Assembly: GCF_900103175.1 (NCBI RefSeq)
Contig: NZ_FNLF01000002.1
Coordinates: forward strand, 186,001-250,000
Source: Tsukamurella pulmonis
Lineage (GTDB): Bacteria; Actinomycetota; Actinomycetes; Mycobacteriales; Mycobacteriaceae
DNA length: 64,000 bases
Direction: 5' to 3'
This document shows positions 47,038-55,571 of the stretch, piece after piece. The notes beneath the pieces are model-generated. The model made no database searches, was not told the origin of the DNA, and saw nothing but the letters and a program-made list of their open reading frames with translations. Within the stretch, counting starts at the first letter, position 1. Each line of letters opens with the position of its first letter. The position numbers and the translations under genes were made by a program.

Positions 47038-47801
47038 GTGAGCTCGACACGGTCTGGAATCCGCACACCCTGCCCTCCGGCGGCGACAACGTCCCGGGCA
47101 ATCAGTACGCGTACTGCATCGACCTGACCAAGCCCTGGTTCCTGTCCAAGGGCGCGATGATCGCCCACTACGGGCAGATGACCTTCACCTCACTGCAGCA
47201 CGGCCTGCACGGCCAGCTGCTGCAGATGGTGGCGCAGCAGTTCTCGGCACCGCTGTACCTGGGCGACTTCGTCGTCGCCGAGGGGCACGGCAAGCTGATC
47301 ATCGGCGACCGCGGCAACGACATCAACGCCTACGACCTCGAGGACAACGGCAACCTCACCATCCGCGCGGCGAACCTGCTGGCCTTCGAGCCGAACCTGT
47401 CGCTGCAGCAGTCGATCGTGCCGGGCTTCGTCACGCTGATCGGCACCGGCCGCTTCCTGGCCTCGTCGAACGGGCAGGTCATGTTCGTCGAGCCGCCCGT
47501 GCGCGTGGACCCGGAGGCACTCGTCGGCTGGGCCGACTGCCCCTCGCCGAGCCACCACTACGACCAGGCGTGGGTGACGAGCTTCGTCGCCGCCGCGGGG
47601 CGCGCGTTCGGCGTGAACTCGGGCGAGGAGCGGCAGTTCGACTTCACCGGCTCCGGCACGGTGCTGGTGCAGTCGAGTGAGAAGGTGCTCGACGACCGGC
47701 ACGTGGTCCGCAACATCACCGGCCAGCTGCCCGGCCTCTCCGCCGGCGGCCTGCGGGAGATCAGCGCGTCGGTCCAGCAGCAGCTCGGTCAGCAGCAGTA
47801 A
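47034..47801 (+). CDS. AIM24 family protein, copy 3
   Basis: 255 residues from the GTG at 47034 that overlaps the previous stop. The start (VSELDTVWNPHTLPSGGDN) is longer than in copies 1-2; the AIM24 body then shows LSKGAMIAHYGQMTFTSL and IVPGFVTLIGTGRFLASS. It ends in a Gln-rich helix (SVQQQLGQQQ). Third and last member of the tandem set and the last gene of the operon; it is convergent with the Gly-rich tail protein. Confidence 0.83.
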   Translation: MSELDTVWNPHTLPSGGDNVPGNQYAYCIDLTKPWFLSKGAMIAHYGQMTFTSLQHGLHGQLLQMVAQQFSAPLYLGDFVVAEGHGKLIIGDRGNDINAYDLEDNGNLTIRAANLLAFEPNLSLQQSIVPGFVTLIGTGRFLASSNGQVMFVEPPVRVDPEALVGWADCPSPSHHYDQAWVTSFVAAAGRAFGVNSGEERQFDFTGSGTVLVQSSEKVLDDRHVVRNITGQLPGLSAGGLREISASVQQQLGQQQ

Positions 47802-47888
47802 CCGGGGCGCAGACGCTGCCGAAACCCGTGAACGCGGCCAGTGGCCGGCAGCGTTGACGGCGATCGGCAGCGGCTGTGGGGCGAGCGA

Positions 47889-48635
47889 TCAGAAGCCGCC
47901 GAAGTCCCCGCCGCCGAAGTCGCCGAAGCCGCCGTCGCCGAAGCCGCCACCGTCGAATCCGCCGTCGGTGCCGCCGCCGATCCCGGCGTCGCCGGCACCG
48001 TCGACCCCCGGATCGGCGAGGACGGCGGGGCCGACCCCGGCCATCCCGGCGAACAGTGAGCTGAAGATCAGGTAGCTGCCCATGCCCCACGCGCCGGCGA
48101 CGAGCGCGGGCTTCCACCAGGGTTCGCTGTACCAGCCGGCGGGCACGGGCCGGCCGGCCACGACGCCGCCGGGGTAGTAGTTCGGGGTCCGGTCCGAGGG
48201 CGACGGGGACGCGGTGAGCGGGCGACCGTCGACGTCGACCGACCGCTCCTCGGTGACGGAGCCGGCGGTGCGCTGCCCGTCGAGCTCGGGGATGGGCGGG
48301 CCGGGGTCGAGGTCCATCGCGACGCGGGCGGCCCGCGCGTAGTAGAGGCCCTCGAGCGCGGTCTGCTTGGCGAGCCGGGCCTGCGCAGGGGTGTTGGCGC
48401 CGCCGACCTGGGCCCCGGCGGCGGTGTACCGCTCGCCCGCATCGGCCAGGGCCTGGCGGGCCGCGTCGTTCGAGCCGACGAGGTTGTTCACCTGGCCGGC
48501 CAGCCGGTCGATGGCGGCGCGGGCGTCGGCCTGGGCGTCGGCGAGCGCGGTGGACCGGTTGCGGTTGCCCCGGACCACGAGCACCACGACGAGCGCGATG
48601 GCGACGACGGCGATGACGAGTAGGACGGGATCCAT
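47889..48635 (-). CDS. Membrane-anchored helical protein with Gly/Phe/Asp tail (DUF1542-like)
   Basis: 248 residues. One N-terminal membrane helix (about 3-22, VLLVIAVVAIALVVVLVV), a cytoplasmic helical stretch of Ala/Asp/Gln repeats, a second hydrophobic segment (about 185-205), and an unusual tail of GDGGFGD and GGGDFGGF units. Such Gly/Phe/Asp tails occur on TPM/YgcG-type membrane proteins. The DUF1542 assignment is tentative. It closes the Ter region next to the conserved ino1 gene, convergent with the AIM24 operon. Confidence 0.6.
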   Translation of the reverse strand: MDPVLLVIAVVAIALVVVLVVRGNRNRSTALADAQADARAAIDRLAGQVNNLVGSNDAARQALADAGERYTAAGAQVGGANTPAQARLAKQTALEGLYYARAARVAMDLDPGPPIPELDGQRTAGSVTEERSVDVDGRPLTASPSPSDRTPNYYPGGVVAGRPVPAGWYSEPWWKPALVAGAWGMGSYLIFSSLFAGMAGVGPAVLADPGVDGAGDAGIGGGTDGGFDGGGFGDGGFGDFGGGDFGGF

Positions 48636-48727
48636 GACCCGACGGTACCCATGGCGGGCTCCGCGCGGCTGATGAGAACCTGTGCGATCCGGACTTTTCG
48701 CCCACGGCGCAACGGCGGCGAACACGG

Positions 48728-48786
48728 CGCAGGGCCCGCCACCGGATCGGTGACGGGCCCTGCGACGGGGGCCGGGCGAGCCCGGC
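48728..48786 (-). terminator. Tandem hairpins downstream of ino1
   Basis: CGCAGGGCCCG (48728-48738) pairs with CGGGCCCTGCG (48754-48764), with an inner CACCG-GAT-CGGTG stem. A second hairpin GCCGGGC-GA-GCCCGGC follows at 48771-48786. They lie just past the ino1 stop and probably terminate it. Confidence 0.65.
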
Positions 48787-48797
48787 CGGGCGGCGGA

Positions 48798-49889
48798 CTA
48801 GTCCGCGCCGATGATGAACTCCTCGAGCTGCGCACGCGCGACGTCGTCGGCGATCTGCTCGGGCGGGGACTTCATCAGGTACGCCGAGGCGGGGATCACG
48901 GGGCCGCCGATGCCGCGGTCCTTGGCGATCTTCGCGGCGCGCACGGCGTCGATGATGATGCCGGCCGAGTTGGGCGAGTCCCAGACCTCGAGCTTGTACT
49001 CGAGGTTCAGCGGGACGTCGCCGAAGGCGCGACCCTCGAGGCGCACGTACGCCCACTTGCGGTCGTCGAGCCACTCGACGTAGTCCGACGGGCCGATGTG
49101 CACGTTCTTGTCGTGGATCTTGCCGGACAGCGGGCCGTTGAGGTTGCTCGTGACGGCCTGCGTCTTGGAGACCTTCTTCGACTCGAGGCGGTCGCGCTCG
49201 AGCATGTTCTTGAAGTCCATGTTGCCGCCGACGTTGAGCTGGTAGGTGCGGTCGAGCACCACGCCGCGGTCCTCGAACAGCTTCGCCATCACGCGGTGGG
49301 TGATGGTGGCGCCGACCTGGCTCTTGATGTCGTCGCCGACGATCGGGACGCCCGCGTCGCGGAACTTCGCGGCCCACTCCGGGTCGGAGGCGATGAAGAC
49401 GGGCAGCGCGTTGACGAAGGCCACGCCCGCGTCGATGGCGCACTGCGCGTAGAACTTGTCGGCCTCCTCGGAGCCCACGGGCAGGTACGAGACCAGCACG
49501 TCGACCTCGGCGTCCTTGAGCGCCTGCACGACGTCGACACCCTCGCCCGGCGCCTCCTCGATGGTCAGGCGGTAGTACTTGCCCAGGCCGTCGAGGGTGT
49601 GGCCGCGCTGCACGGTGACGCCGGTGGGCGGCACGTCGGCGATCTTGATGGTGTTGTTCTCGGAGGCGTTGATCGCGTCGGAGAGGTCGAAGCCGACCTT
49701 CTTGCCGTCGACGTCGAACGCGGCGACGAACTCGACGTCGCGCACGTGGTACTGGCCGAACTTCACGTGCATGAGGCCGGGAACAGTGGCGTCGTCGGCC
49801 ACGTCCTTGTAGTAGTGCACGCCCTGCACGAGCGAGCTTGCGCAGTTGCCCACGCCGACGATCGCAACGCGAACCTTGTTGTCAGTCAC
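48798..49889 (-). CDS. ino1: myo-Inositol-1-phosphate synthase
   Basis: 363 residues. N-terminal Rossmann motif [18 protein letters not shown] (about 7-24), then the catalytic segments [22 protein letters not shown] split by strands, the [16 protein letters not shown] loop and [21 protein letters not shown] with the active-site lysines. It converts glucose-6-phosphate to inositol-1-phosphate with NAD, the first step to phosphatidylinositol, mycothiol and mannosylated lipids. GTG at 49889 overlaps the end of the padR gene by 8 bases, as in M. tuberculosis Rv0047c-Rv0046c. Confidence 0.96.
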   Translation of the reverse strand: MTDNKVRVAIVGVGNCASSLVQGVHYYKDVADDATVPGLMHVKFGQYHVRDVEFVAAFDVDGKKVGFDLSDAINASENNTIKIADVPPTGVTVQRGHTLDGLGKYYRLTIEEAPGEGVDVVQALKDAEVDVLVSYLPVGSEEADKFYAQCAIDAGVAFVNALPVFIASDPEWAAKFRDAGVPIVGDDIKSQVGATITHRVMAKLFEDRGVVLDRTYQLNVGGNMDFKNMLERDRLESKKVSKTQAVTSNLNGPLSGKIHDKNVHIGPSDYVEWLDDRKWAYVRLEGRAFGDVPLNLEYKLEVWDSPNSAGIIIDAVRAAKIAKDRGIGGPVIPASAYLMKSPPEQIADDVARAQLEEFIIGAD

Positions 49890-50484
49890 CGTTCTTCCCT
49901 TCAGTCGGTGTCAGTGATTCGGCGCCGGTAGCGGAGCGCGCGGGCCGATCTTGTTGGTCGGAGCGGGACTCGGCGGCGATCAACTCGTTGAGCCACCGCA
50001 CCTCGCGCTCCGTCGTTTCCAGTCCCAGCTCATGCAACTGCCGCGTGTACGTCTCGCTGATCCCGCCGGCCGCGAGGGCCCGCCGGAGCTCCTCCCGCCG
50101 CTCCTCCACCTGCCGACGGCGCCCCTCGAGGATGCGCAGTCGGGCCTGGGTCGGAGTGGCGGTGAAGAACGCGAGATGCACTCCGAACCCGTCGTCCGTG
50201 AAGTTCTGCGGCCCGGTGTCGGCGACGAGGGCGGAGAACCGCTCCTTGCCGGCCGGGGTCAGGCCGTAGACACGGCGCGCGCGACGTTTCCGAGCGGTCG
50301 CAGTGGGGCCGGGCGCTTCTTCTTCGGCGATGTAGCCGGCGTCCTGCGCGCGGCGCAGAGCGGGGTACAGCGATCCGTAGGAGAACGCGCGGAACGGACC
50401 CAGCAGTTCCGTCAGCCGCTTGCGGATCTCGTAGCCGTGCATGGGGGACTCGTGCAGCAACCCGAGTACTGCGAGTTCGAGCAC
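49882..50484 (-). CDS. PadR family transcriptional regulator (Rv0047c equivalent)
   Basis: 200 residues. N-terminal winged helix [23 protein letters not shown] with [19 protein letters not shown], the PadR hallmark; a basic stretch [17 protein letters not shown] in the wing; and a long C-terminal dimerisation coiled coil. It precedes ino1 and overlaps it, so it may control inositol synthesis and itself; the effector is unknown. A divergent 221-base gap to the DUF5318 gene holds a candidate operator. Confidence 0.9.
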   Translation of the reverse strand: MLELAVLGLLHESPMHGYEIRKRLTELLGPFRAFSYGSLYPALRRAQDAGYIAEEEAPGPTATARKRRARRVYGLTPAGKERFSALVADTGPQNFTDDGFGVHLAFFTATPTQARLRILEGRRRQVEERREELRRALAAGGISETYTRQLHELGLETTEREVRWLNELIAAESRSDQQDRPARSATGAESLTPTEGKNGD

Positions 50485-50561
50485 TGCCGCCTCCCTCCGG
50501 GCACGGCGCCGAGCCGGGTGGCTGACGCGAGTGGATCTATCTCATCAATCGATCGACAGTT

Positions 50562-50588
50562 GTATCGAGCCGATATATAGGACGATAC
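50562..50588. promoter_or_regulatory. Candidate PadR operator
   Basis: GTATCG (50562-50567) and CGATAC (50583-50588) form an inverted repeat around an A/T-rich centre (GATATATAG) in the padR/DUF5318 divergent gap, about 80 bases ahead of padR. PadR sites are A/T-rich palindromes in this position. Confidence 0.35.
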
Positions 50589-50705
50589 CCCAGGGGTGAA
50601 CCGCCGATGAACGCCAGGCGGCGCGAGCGTCCCGCCGCACGCCCTCGTCCGAGGCGGAACGCCCTTGTCGCGGCGTTGCCGGGCCCGGCCACGTACATTG
50701 GATCC

Positions 50706-51104
50706 GTGCGGACGCAGAGGCAAACGGTGGACTACGCGCTGCAGCGGCGATCGCTGCTCGCGTCGGTCAACGCCGGGCGCACCGCGGTGAAGTCGGTGTG
50801 CGATGCCGACCCGTACCTCCTGCGTGCGGCCAAGTTCCACGGCCGTCCGTCCGAGGTGCTCTGCCCGATCTGCCGGAAGGAGCAGCTGACACTCGTGTCG
50901 TGGGTGTTCGGCGATTCGCTCGGCCCGGCATCGGGTTCGGCCAGGACGGACGCGGAGCTCAGCGAGTTGGAATCCACTCGCGTGGAGTTCTCCGTGCATG
51001 TCGTGGAGGTCTGCCGATCCTGCAACTGGAATCATCTGGTGCAGTCGTACGTGGCGGGTCTGCCCCCGCGACCACGACGCAAGCGTCGCGCCGCTCCCGG
51101 CTGA
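50706..51104 (+). CDS. DUF5318 zinc-ribbon-like protein (Rv0049 equivalent)
   Basis: 132 residues from the GTG at 50706, the start that aligns with Rv0049 (QRQTVDYALQRRSLLASVNAG). A four-Cys zinc-binding pattern is visible: CPIC near residue 57 and CRSC near residue 105. The end is basic. Function unknown; always next to ponA1 in Mycobacteriales, suggesting a link with cell-wall synthesis (inference). An in-frame ATG at 50607 is less likely because the extra 33 residues are low complexity. Confidence 0.85.
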   Translation: MRTQRQTVDYALQRRSLLASVNAGRTAVKSVCDADPYLLRAAKFHGRPSEVLCPICRKEQLTLVSWVFGDSLGPASGSARTDAELSELESTRVEFSVHVVEVCRSCNWNHLVQSYVAGLPPRPRRKRRAAPG

Positions 51105-51162
51105 GCGGCAGCGACCGGCACGGAACGTACGAGACGACGAAGAGACGAGCGGAGAACCAGCG

Positions 51163-53895
51163 GTGACGAACCCGGGTGGCAAGGACGAGCGGAACGGGGC
51201 GGCCGGAGGGCCGTCGCGGCCCGGAGGCCCCACCCCACCGGTGCCGCCGCGTCCATCGACGCCGCAGGCCGCCGAGACGACCCAGTTCCCGCTGGTCCCG
51301 CCCAGCGGCGCGGACGCCCCGAACCAGGGCGCCCCGAGCCAGGGCGCCCCGAGCCAGGGCGCCACGCCGCCGGCACCCGGTGCGGGGCGGCCGGCGGACC
51401 CGGGCGCTCCCCGCACCGCGTACCAGCCGCTCTCCGGGCGTCCCGTCGACAACGACGAACTGGCCGCCGAGGCCGACCGCGGCGCCGGCGCGCCGGGCGA
51501 GAAGCCCGAGACGCCCGCCGAGGAGCCCGTGGTGATCCGCAAGAGTCCCGCGGCCCCGGCCGCCGGCGGCGACGGTCCCGGTGGTGACGGGCCGGGCGGT
51601 GACGGTCCCGGTGGCGACGGCCCCGGCGGTGACGGACCGGGCGGCGACGGGCCCGATGAGCCGGACGACGGCGACCATGACGACTCCCACAAGAAGGGCC
51701 TCCGAGAAATCGTGAGCGGTTCACTCCTCCGACGTGTCGTGACCGGCGGCGTGGCCGGTGTCGCGCTGATCATGGTGGTGGCGCTGCTCGCCTTCCTCGT
51801 GGGCTACTGGCGCACCGACGTGCCGCTGCCCGGCGAGATCCCCACCACGCAGGTGGCGAACATCGTGATGAAGGACGGCCAGACGCCCGTCGCGCGCGTC
51901 GTGCCGGACGAGGGCAACCGCGAGATCCTGCCCGCGCAGGACATCCCCGACGTCATGAAGAACGCGATCATGGCCGCCGAGGACCGCGAATTCGCCACCA
52001 ACCCGGGCTTCTCGGTCAAGGGCTTCGCCCGCGCCGTGTGGAAGCGCGTGCCCGGCGTCGCCGGTGACGGCGAGGACGCGGGCGGCGGCTCGACGATCAC
52101 GCAGCAGTACGTGAAGAACGCCCTGGTCGGCGACGAGTCCTCCCTCACGCGCAAGTGGAAGGAGTTGATCATGTCCACCAAGATGTCCAACTCCTGGTCC
52201 AAGGACGACATCATGGCGGCCTACCTCAACACCATCTACTTCGGTCGCGGCGCGTACGGGATCCAGGCGGCGTCGAAGGCGTACTTCAACGTCAACGCCA
52301 AGGACCTCAAGGTCGAGCAGGCCGCGTTGCTCGCGGGACTGGTCCGCGGACCGTCGCTCTACGAGCCCACCACGCACCTGGCCGACGCCACCGGCCGGTG
52401 GAACTACGTGCTCGACGGCATGGTCGAGATGAAGACCGTCGATCCCGCGCAGCGCGCCAAGATGCAGTTCCCGAAGACGATCCCGCAGGGCCGTGCCAAC
52501 GGCGACGATCTCTCGCTCGGCCCGAACGGGCTGATCAAGACCCAGGTGCTGCGCGAGCTCAAGGACGCCGGCATTGACGAGCTGACCCTGAGCACGCAGG
52601 GGCTCAAGGTCACCACGACGATCGACCCGGCGGCGCAGGCCGCGGCGGTCAAGGCCGCGAAGAACATGGCCGAGAACCAGCCGAACGACCTGCGGACCGC
52701 GGTGGTGTCCGTCGACCCGAAGACCGGCGGCGTGCTGGCCTACTACGGCGGCGACGACGGCAACGGCTACGACCGCGTGCAGGCCGGCCTGCAGACCGGC
52801 TCGTCGTTCAAGGTGTTCGCACTGGTTGCGGCGCTCGAGCAGGGCATCCCCCTGTCCCGCGTGTACTCCTCGTCGCCGTTCAAGGCGCAGGGCGTGACCG
52901 TCACCAACTCCGAGGGCGAGTCCTGCGGCAGCTGCAACCTGGCGACCGCGATGAAGATGTCGCTGAACACGGTGTTCTACCGGCTCATGATGGACCTGAA
53001 CAACCAGGCCCAGGACGTCGCCGACGCGGCGCACAAGGCGGGCGTCGCCGAGAGCTTCGGCGGCATCAAGAAGACGCTCGAGCAGGCCGACGGCAGCGGC
53101 GTCGAGGGCGGCGTCGTGCTCGGCCAGTACCAGAGCCGCCCGCTCGACATGGCCTCCGCGTACGCCACCCTGGCGGCGGAGGGCGTCTACCGCGCCCCGC
53201 ACCTGATCACCAAGGTGACCACCGCGGACGGCCGCACCCTTCTCGATCGCCAGACCGATCCGGGCCAGCGCCGCTTCAGCAAGGACGTCGCGAACAACGT
53301 GACCGCCGCCCTGCAGCCGATCGCGGCGTACTCGAACGGCCACGGGCTGGCCGGCGGCCGCGCCTCGGCCGCGAAGACCGGTACCGCGCAGTACCAGGAC
53401 ACCGGCCAGAACAAGGACGCCTGGATGGTCGGCTACACCCCGTCGATCTCGACGGCCGTCTGGGTGGGCAACGACAAGGGCGGCCCCATCACCAACTCGT
53501 GGGGCGGCAGCATCTACGGCTCGGGCGTCCCGTCGGACGTGTGGAAGCAGACGATGGACGGCGCGCTGGAGGACACCGACTACGAGTCCTTCCCGACGCC
53601 GGGCGCCATCGGCGGCCAGGCGGGCGTGCCCGTCGAGACCCGCACCCGCACCTCGTCGACCGGCACGGCGTCCGCGTCGGCCTCCGCGGGGGAGAGCGGC
53701 TCCGCCACGCGCACTGTTCCGGGCCTGCCCGGCGTGCCGATGCCGACCTTCCCCTGGGACCCGACCACCACGCAGCCCGGCAACCCGAACGTCCCGGGTC
53801 AGACCACCGTTCGGCCGCGGCCGGGCACGGGAGGCACGGTCCCCGGTAATGGTGGCCGCACAGTACCGCCGCGGGTGACGAACCCGGTGCCGTGA
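51163..53895 (+). CDS. ponA1: Bifunctional penicillin-binding protein PonA1
   Basis: 910 residues from the GTG at 51163. Domains in order: a disordered Pro/Gly cytoplasmic region (1-180) with NQGAP/SQGAP repeats and six GGDGP units, a membrane helix (about 193-215), a GT51 transglycosylase domain with EDREF (273-277) and GGSTITQQ (308-315), and a transpeptidase domain with SSFK (547-550, catalytic Ser547), SLN (600-602) and KTGT (738-741). The C-terminal tail is Pro/Thr/Gly-rich. It polymerises and crosslinks peptidoglycan at the growing pole. In mycobacteria it is phosphorylated on its cytoplasmic part. It is followed by a glycosyltransferase gene. Confidence 0.95.
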   Translation: MTNPGGKDERNGAAGGPSRPGGPTPPVPPRPSTPQAAETTQFPLVPPSGADAPNQGAPSQGAPSQGATPPAPGAGRPADPGAPRTAYQPLSGRPVDNDELAAEADRGAGAPGEKPETPAEEPVVIRKSPAAPAAGGDGPGGDGPGGDGPGGDGPGGDGPGGDGPDEPDDGDHDDSHKKGLREIVSGSLLRRVVTGGVAGVALIMVVALLAFLVGYWRTDVPLPGEIPTTQVANIVMKDGQTPVARVVPDEGNREILPAQDIPDVMKNAIMAAEDREFATNPGFSVKGFARAVWKRVPGVAGDGEDAGGGSTITQQYVKNALVGDESSLTRKWKELIMSTKMSNSWSKDDIMAAYLNTIYFGRGAYGIQAASKAYFNVNAKDLKVEQAALLAGLVRGPSLYEPTTHLADATGRWNYVLDGMVEMKTVDPAQRAKMQFPKTIPQGRANGDDLSLGPNGLIKTQVLRELKDAGIDELTLSTQGLKVTTTIDPAAQAAAVKAAKNMAENQPNDLRTAVVSVDPKTGGVLAYYGGDDGNGYDRVQAGLQTGSSFKVFALVAALEQGIPLSRVYSSSPFKAQGVTVTNSEGESCGSCNLATAMKMSLNTVFYRLMMDLNNQAQDVADAAHKAGVAESFGGIKKTLEQADGSGVEGGVVLGQYQSRPLDMASAYATLAAEGVYRAPHLITKVTTADGRTLLDRQTDPGQRRFSKDVANNVTAALQPIAAYSNGHGLAGGRASAAKTGTAQYQDTGQNKDAWMVGYTPSISTAVWVGNDKGGPITNSWGGSIYGSGVPSDVWKQTMDGALEDTDYESFPTPGAIGGQAGVPVETRTRTSSTGTASASASAGESGSATRTVPGLPGVPMPTFPWDPTTTQPGNPNVPGQTTVRPRPGTGGTVPGNGGRTVPPRVTNPVP
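51565..51654 (+). repeat. Six-copy GGDGP repeat in the PonA1 cytoplasmic region
   Basis: Six tandem 15-base units encode GGDGP (residues 135-164 of PonA1). Third-base differences between units show the array is older than the identical TerD linker repeat. Confidence 0.85.
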
Positions 53896-53918
53896 CGGTT
53901 CCTCGGGGGGAGCAGGAC

Positions 53919-55571
53919 GTGGACGACGAGCGTCTGCACGTCAGTCCCGGACGGTTCGAGCCGGCCACGGTCATCGAGCCGGACCGGGACGTTCCCAGCC
54001 GAACGGACGCCGTCGCGCGCGACTTCTCGACGGCGGTCGGCGGTCCGGTGGGCGCACACGCGCTGGTCGGCTTCCAGCGCTTCTTCACGCCGCTGCGGCT
54101 GATCCTGCTCGTCGCGGTGCTGTTCCTGGCACTGGGCTGGACCACCAAGGCCGGCTGCCTGCAGCAGCGCTCCGACGGCGACCAACTGGTGCTGGACTGG
54201 TCGGGCAATCGCCCGTACACGGCGATGTGCTACTCGGACACCGTGCCGCTCTACGGGGCCGAGCGCCTCGACGAGGGCCTGATGCCCTACGTCACGCAGT
54301 TCTTCGACACCGATCCCACGGGCGCCCGCCAGGAGCGCTACATGGAGTACCCGGTGCTCACCGGGATGTACCAGTACGCCGCCATGAAGACGGCCAAGCT
54401 CTGGGCGGACCTGCACGAGCGGTGGGGCGTGCCCGCGGCCATCGAGGTGGTGCTGTTCTTCACCGTCGCCGCCGTGGGGCTCGCCCTGTTCTGGCTGATC
54501 GCCGTGTGGGCCACCACTCGCTTATCCGGCGGTGCCGCCTCGGCCGCGCGGCCCGGGGCGCGCCGCCCCTGGGACGCGATGCTCATGGCGGCCTCGCCGC
54601 TGGTGATCGTGCACGCGTTCACGAACTTCGACGCGATCGCCGTCGCCGCGATGGCGGTGGGCATGTTGCTGTGGTCGCGGGAGCGGCACGCGTGGGCGGG
54701 CGTGGTGCTCGGCCTGGGCACGGCGGCGAAGCTCTACCCCGCATTCCTGTTGGTGGTGCTGCTGTTCCTGTGCCTGCGCGCCGGCAGACTGCGCCCGTGG
54801 TTCACGGCGGCGGCGCCGGCCGTGGCGACGTGGATCGCGGTGAACCTGCCGATCCTGGTGGCTTCTCCGCGCGGCTGGTGGGAGTTCTTCCACCGCAACT
54901 CGATCCGACCCGTCGACATGGACTCGATCTACGCGGTGATCAGCTCCTTCACCGGCGGCTGGGTGTTCGGCGGTGCGGGACCGCGCGGCGGCGCCTCGTC
55001 GCTGGCGAACATGATCACCCTGGTGCTGTTCGTCGCGGTGATCGCCGGCGTCGCCTATCTCGCGCTGAAGGCGCCGCGGCGGCCGCGCGTCGCGCAGCTC
55101 GCCTTCCTGCTGGTGGCGGGCTTCCTGTTGGTGAACAAGGTGTGGAGCCCGCAGTACTCGCTGTGGCTGGTGCCGCTCGCGGTGCTCGCGATCCCGCACA
55201 CCCGGATCCTGGTGGCCTGGATGACGATCGACGCTCTGGTCTGGGTACCGCGGATGATGTACTTCCTCGGCATCCAGAACAAGGGCCTGCCCGAGCAGGC
55301 GTTCACGGCCACCGTGCTGCTGCGCGACCTCGCTGTGATCGGCCTGTGCGCGCTGGTGATCCGGCAGATCTACCGGCCCGACGAGGACCTGGTGCGCTCG
55401 ACGTTCCCGGGTCCGTACTCGCCCCCGCTCGACGATCCCGCGGGCGGCGTGCTCGACGGTGCGCCGGACTCCTCCTGGCTGCGCAGCCGCAGCGCGCAGC
55501 GCGGCAGGTACCAGACGAAGACCGCCAGGAGCGCGGCCCGGCCCCAGACGCCGATCCAGACGCCCCACTGA
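53919..55571 (+). CDS. GT87-type membrane mannosyltransferase-like protein (Rv0051 equivalent)
   Basis: 550 residues from the GTG at 53919, which has GGGGGGAG 6 bases before it; a start at 53892 overlapping the ponA1 stop is also possible. About 12 helices follow a 70-residue cytoplasmic start. Polyprenol-phosphate-mannose-dependent GT-C features are present: an acidic/Cys-containing first extracellular loop (CYSDTVPLYGAERLDEG) and the LLGLGTAAKLYPAFL-type segment. It probably adds mannose to envelope lipids or arabinans outside the membrane. Its last 202 bases run antisense through the next gene; the basic, low-complexity C-terminus there may be an extension. Confidence 0.8.
   Translation: MDDERLHVSPGRFEPATVIEPDRDVPSRTDAVARDFSTAVGGPVGAHALVGFQRFFTPLRLILLVAVLFLALGWTTKAGCLQQRSDGDQLVLDWSGNRPYTAMCYSDTVPLYGAERLDEGLMPYVTQFFDTDPTGARQERYMEYPVLTGMYQYAAMKTAKLWADLHERWGVPAAIEVVLFFTVAAVGLALFWLIAVWATTRLSGGAASAARPGARRPWDAMLMAASPLVIVHAFTNFDAIAVAAMAVGMLLWSRERHAWAGVVLGLGTAAKLYPAFLLVVLLFLCLRAGRLRPWFTAAAPAVATWIAVNLPILVASPRGWWEFFHRNSIRPVDMDSIYAVISSFTGGWVFGGAGPRGGASSLANMITLVLFVAVIAGVAYLALKAPRRPRVAQLAFLLVAGFLLVNKVWSPQYSLWLVPLAVLAIPHTRILVAWMTIDALVWVPRMMYFLGIQNKGLPEQAFTATVLLRDLAVIGLCALVIRQIYRPDEDLVRSTFPGPYSPPLDDPAGGVLDGAPDSSWLRSRSAQRGRYQTKTARSAARPQTPIQTPH

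Noticed and set aside
47831-47855. Weak inverted repeat after the third AIM24 gene
   Set aside because: Arms AACGC/GCGTT are short with mismatched interior, so I do not call a terminator.
51565-51654. Tandem repeats resembling a CRISPR array
   Set aside because: The units are 15 bases with no spacers and lie in frame within PonA1; the same holds for 44973-45017 in the TerD linker.
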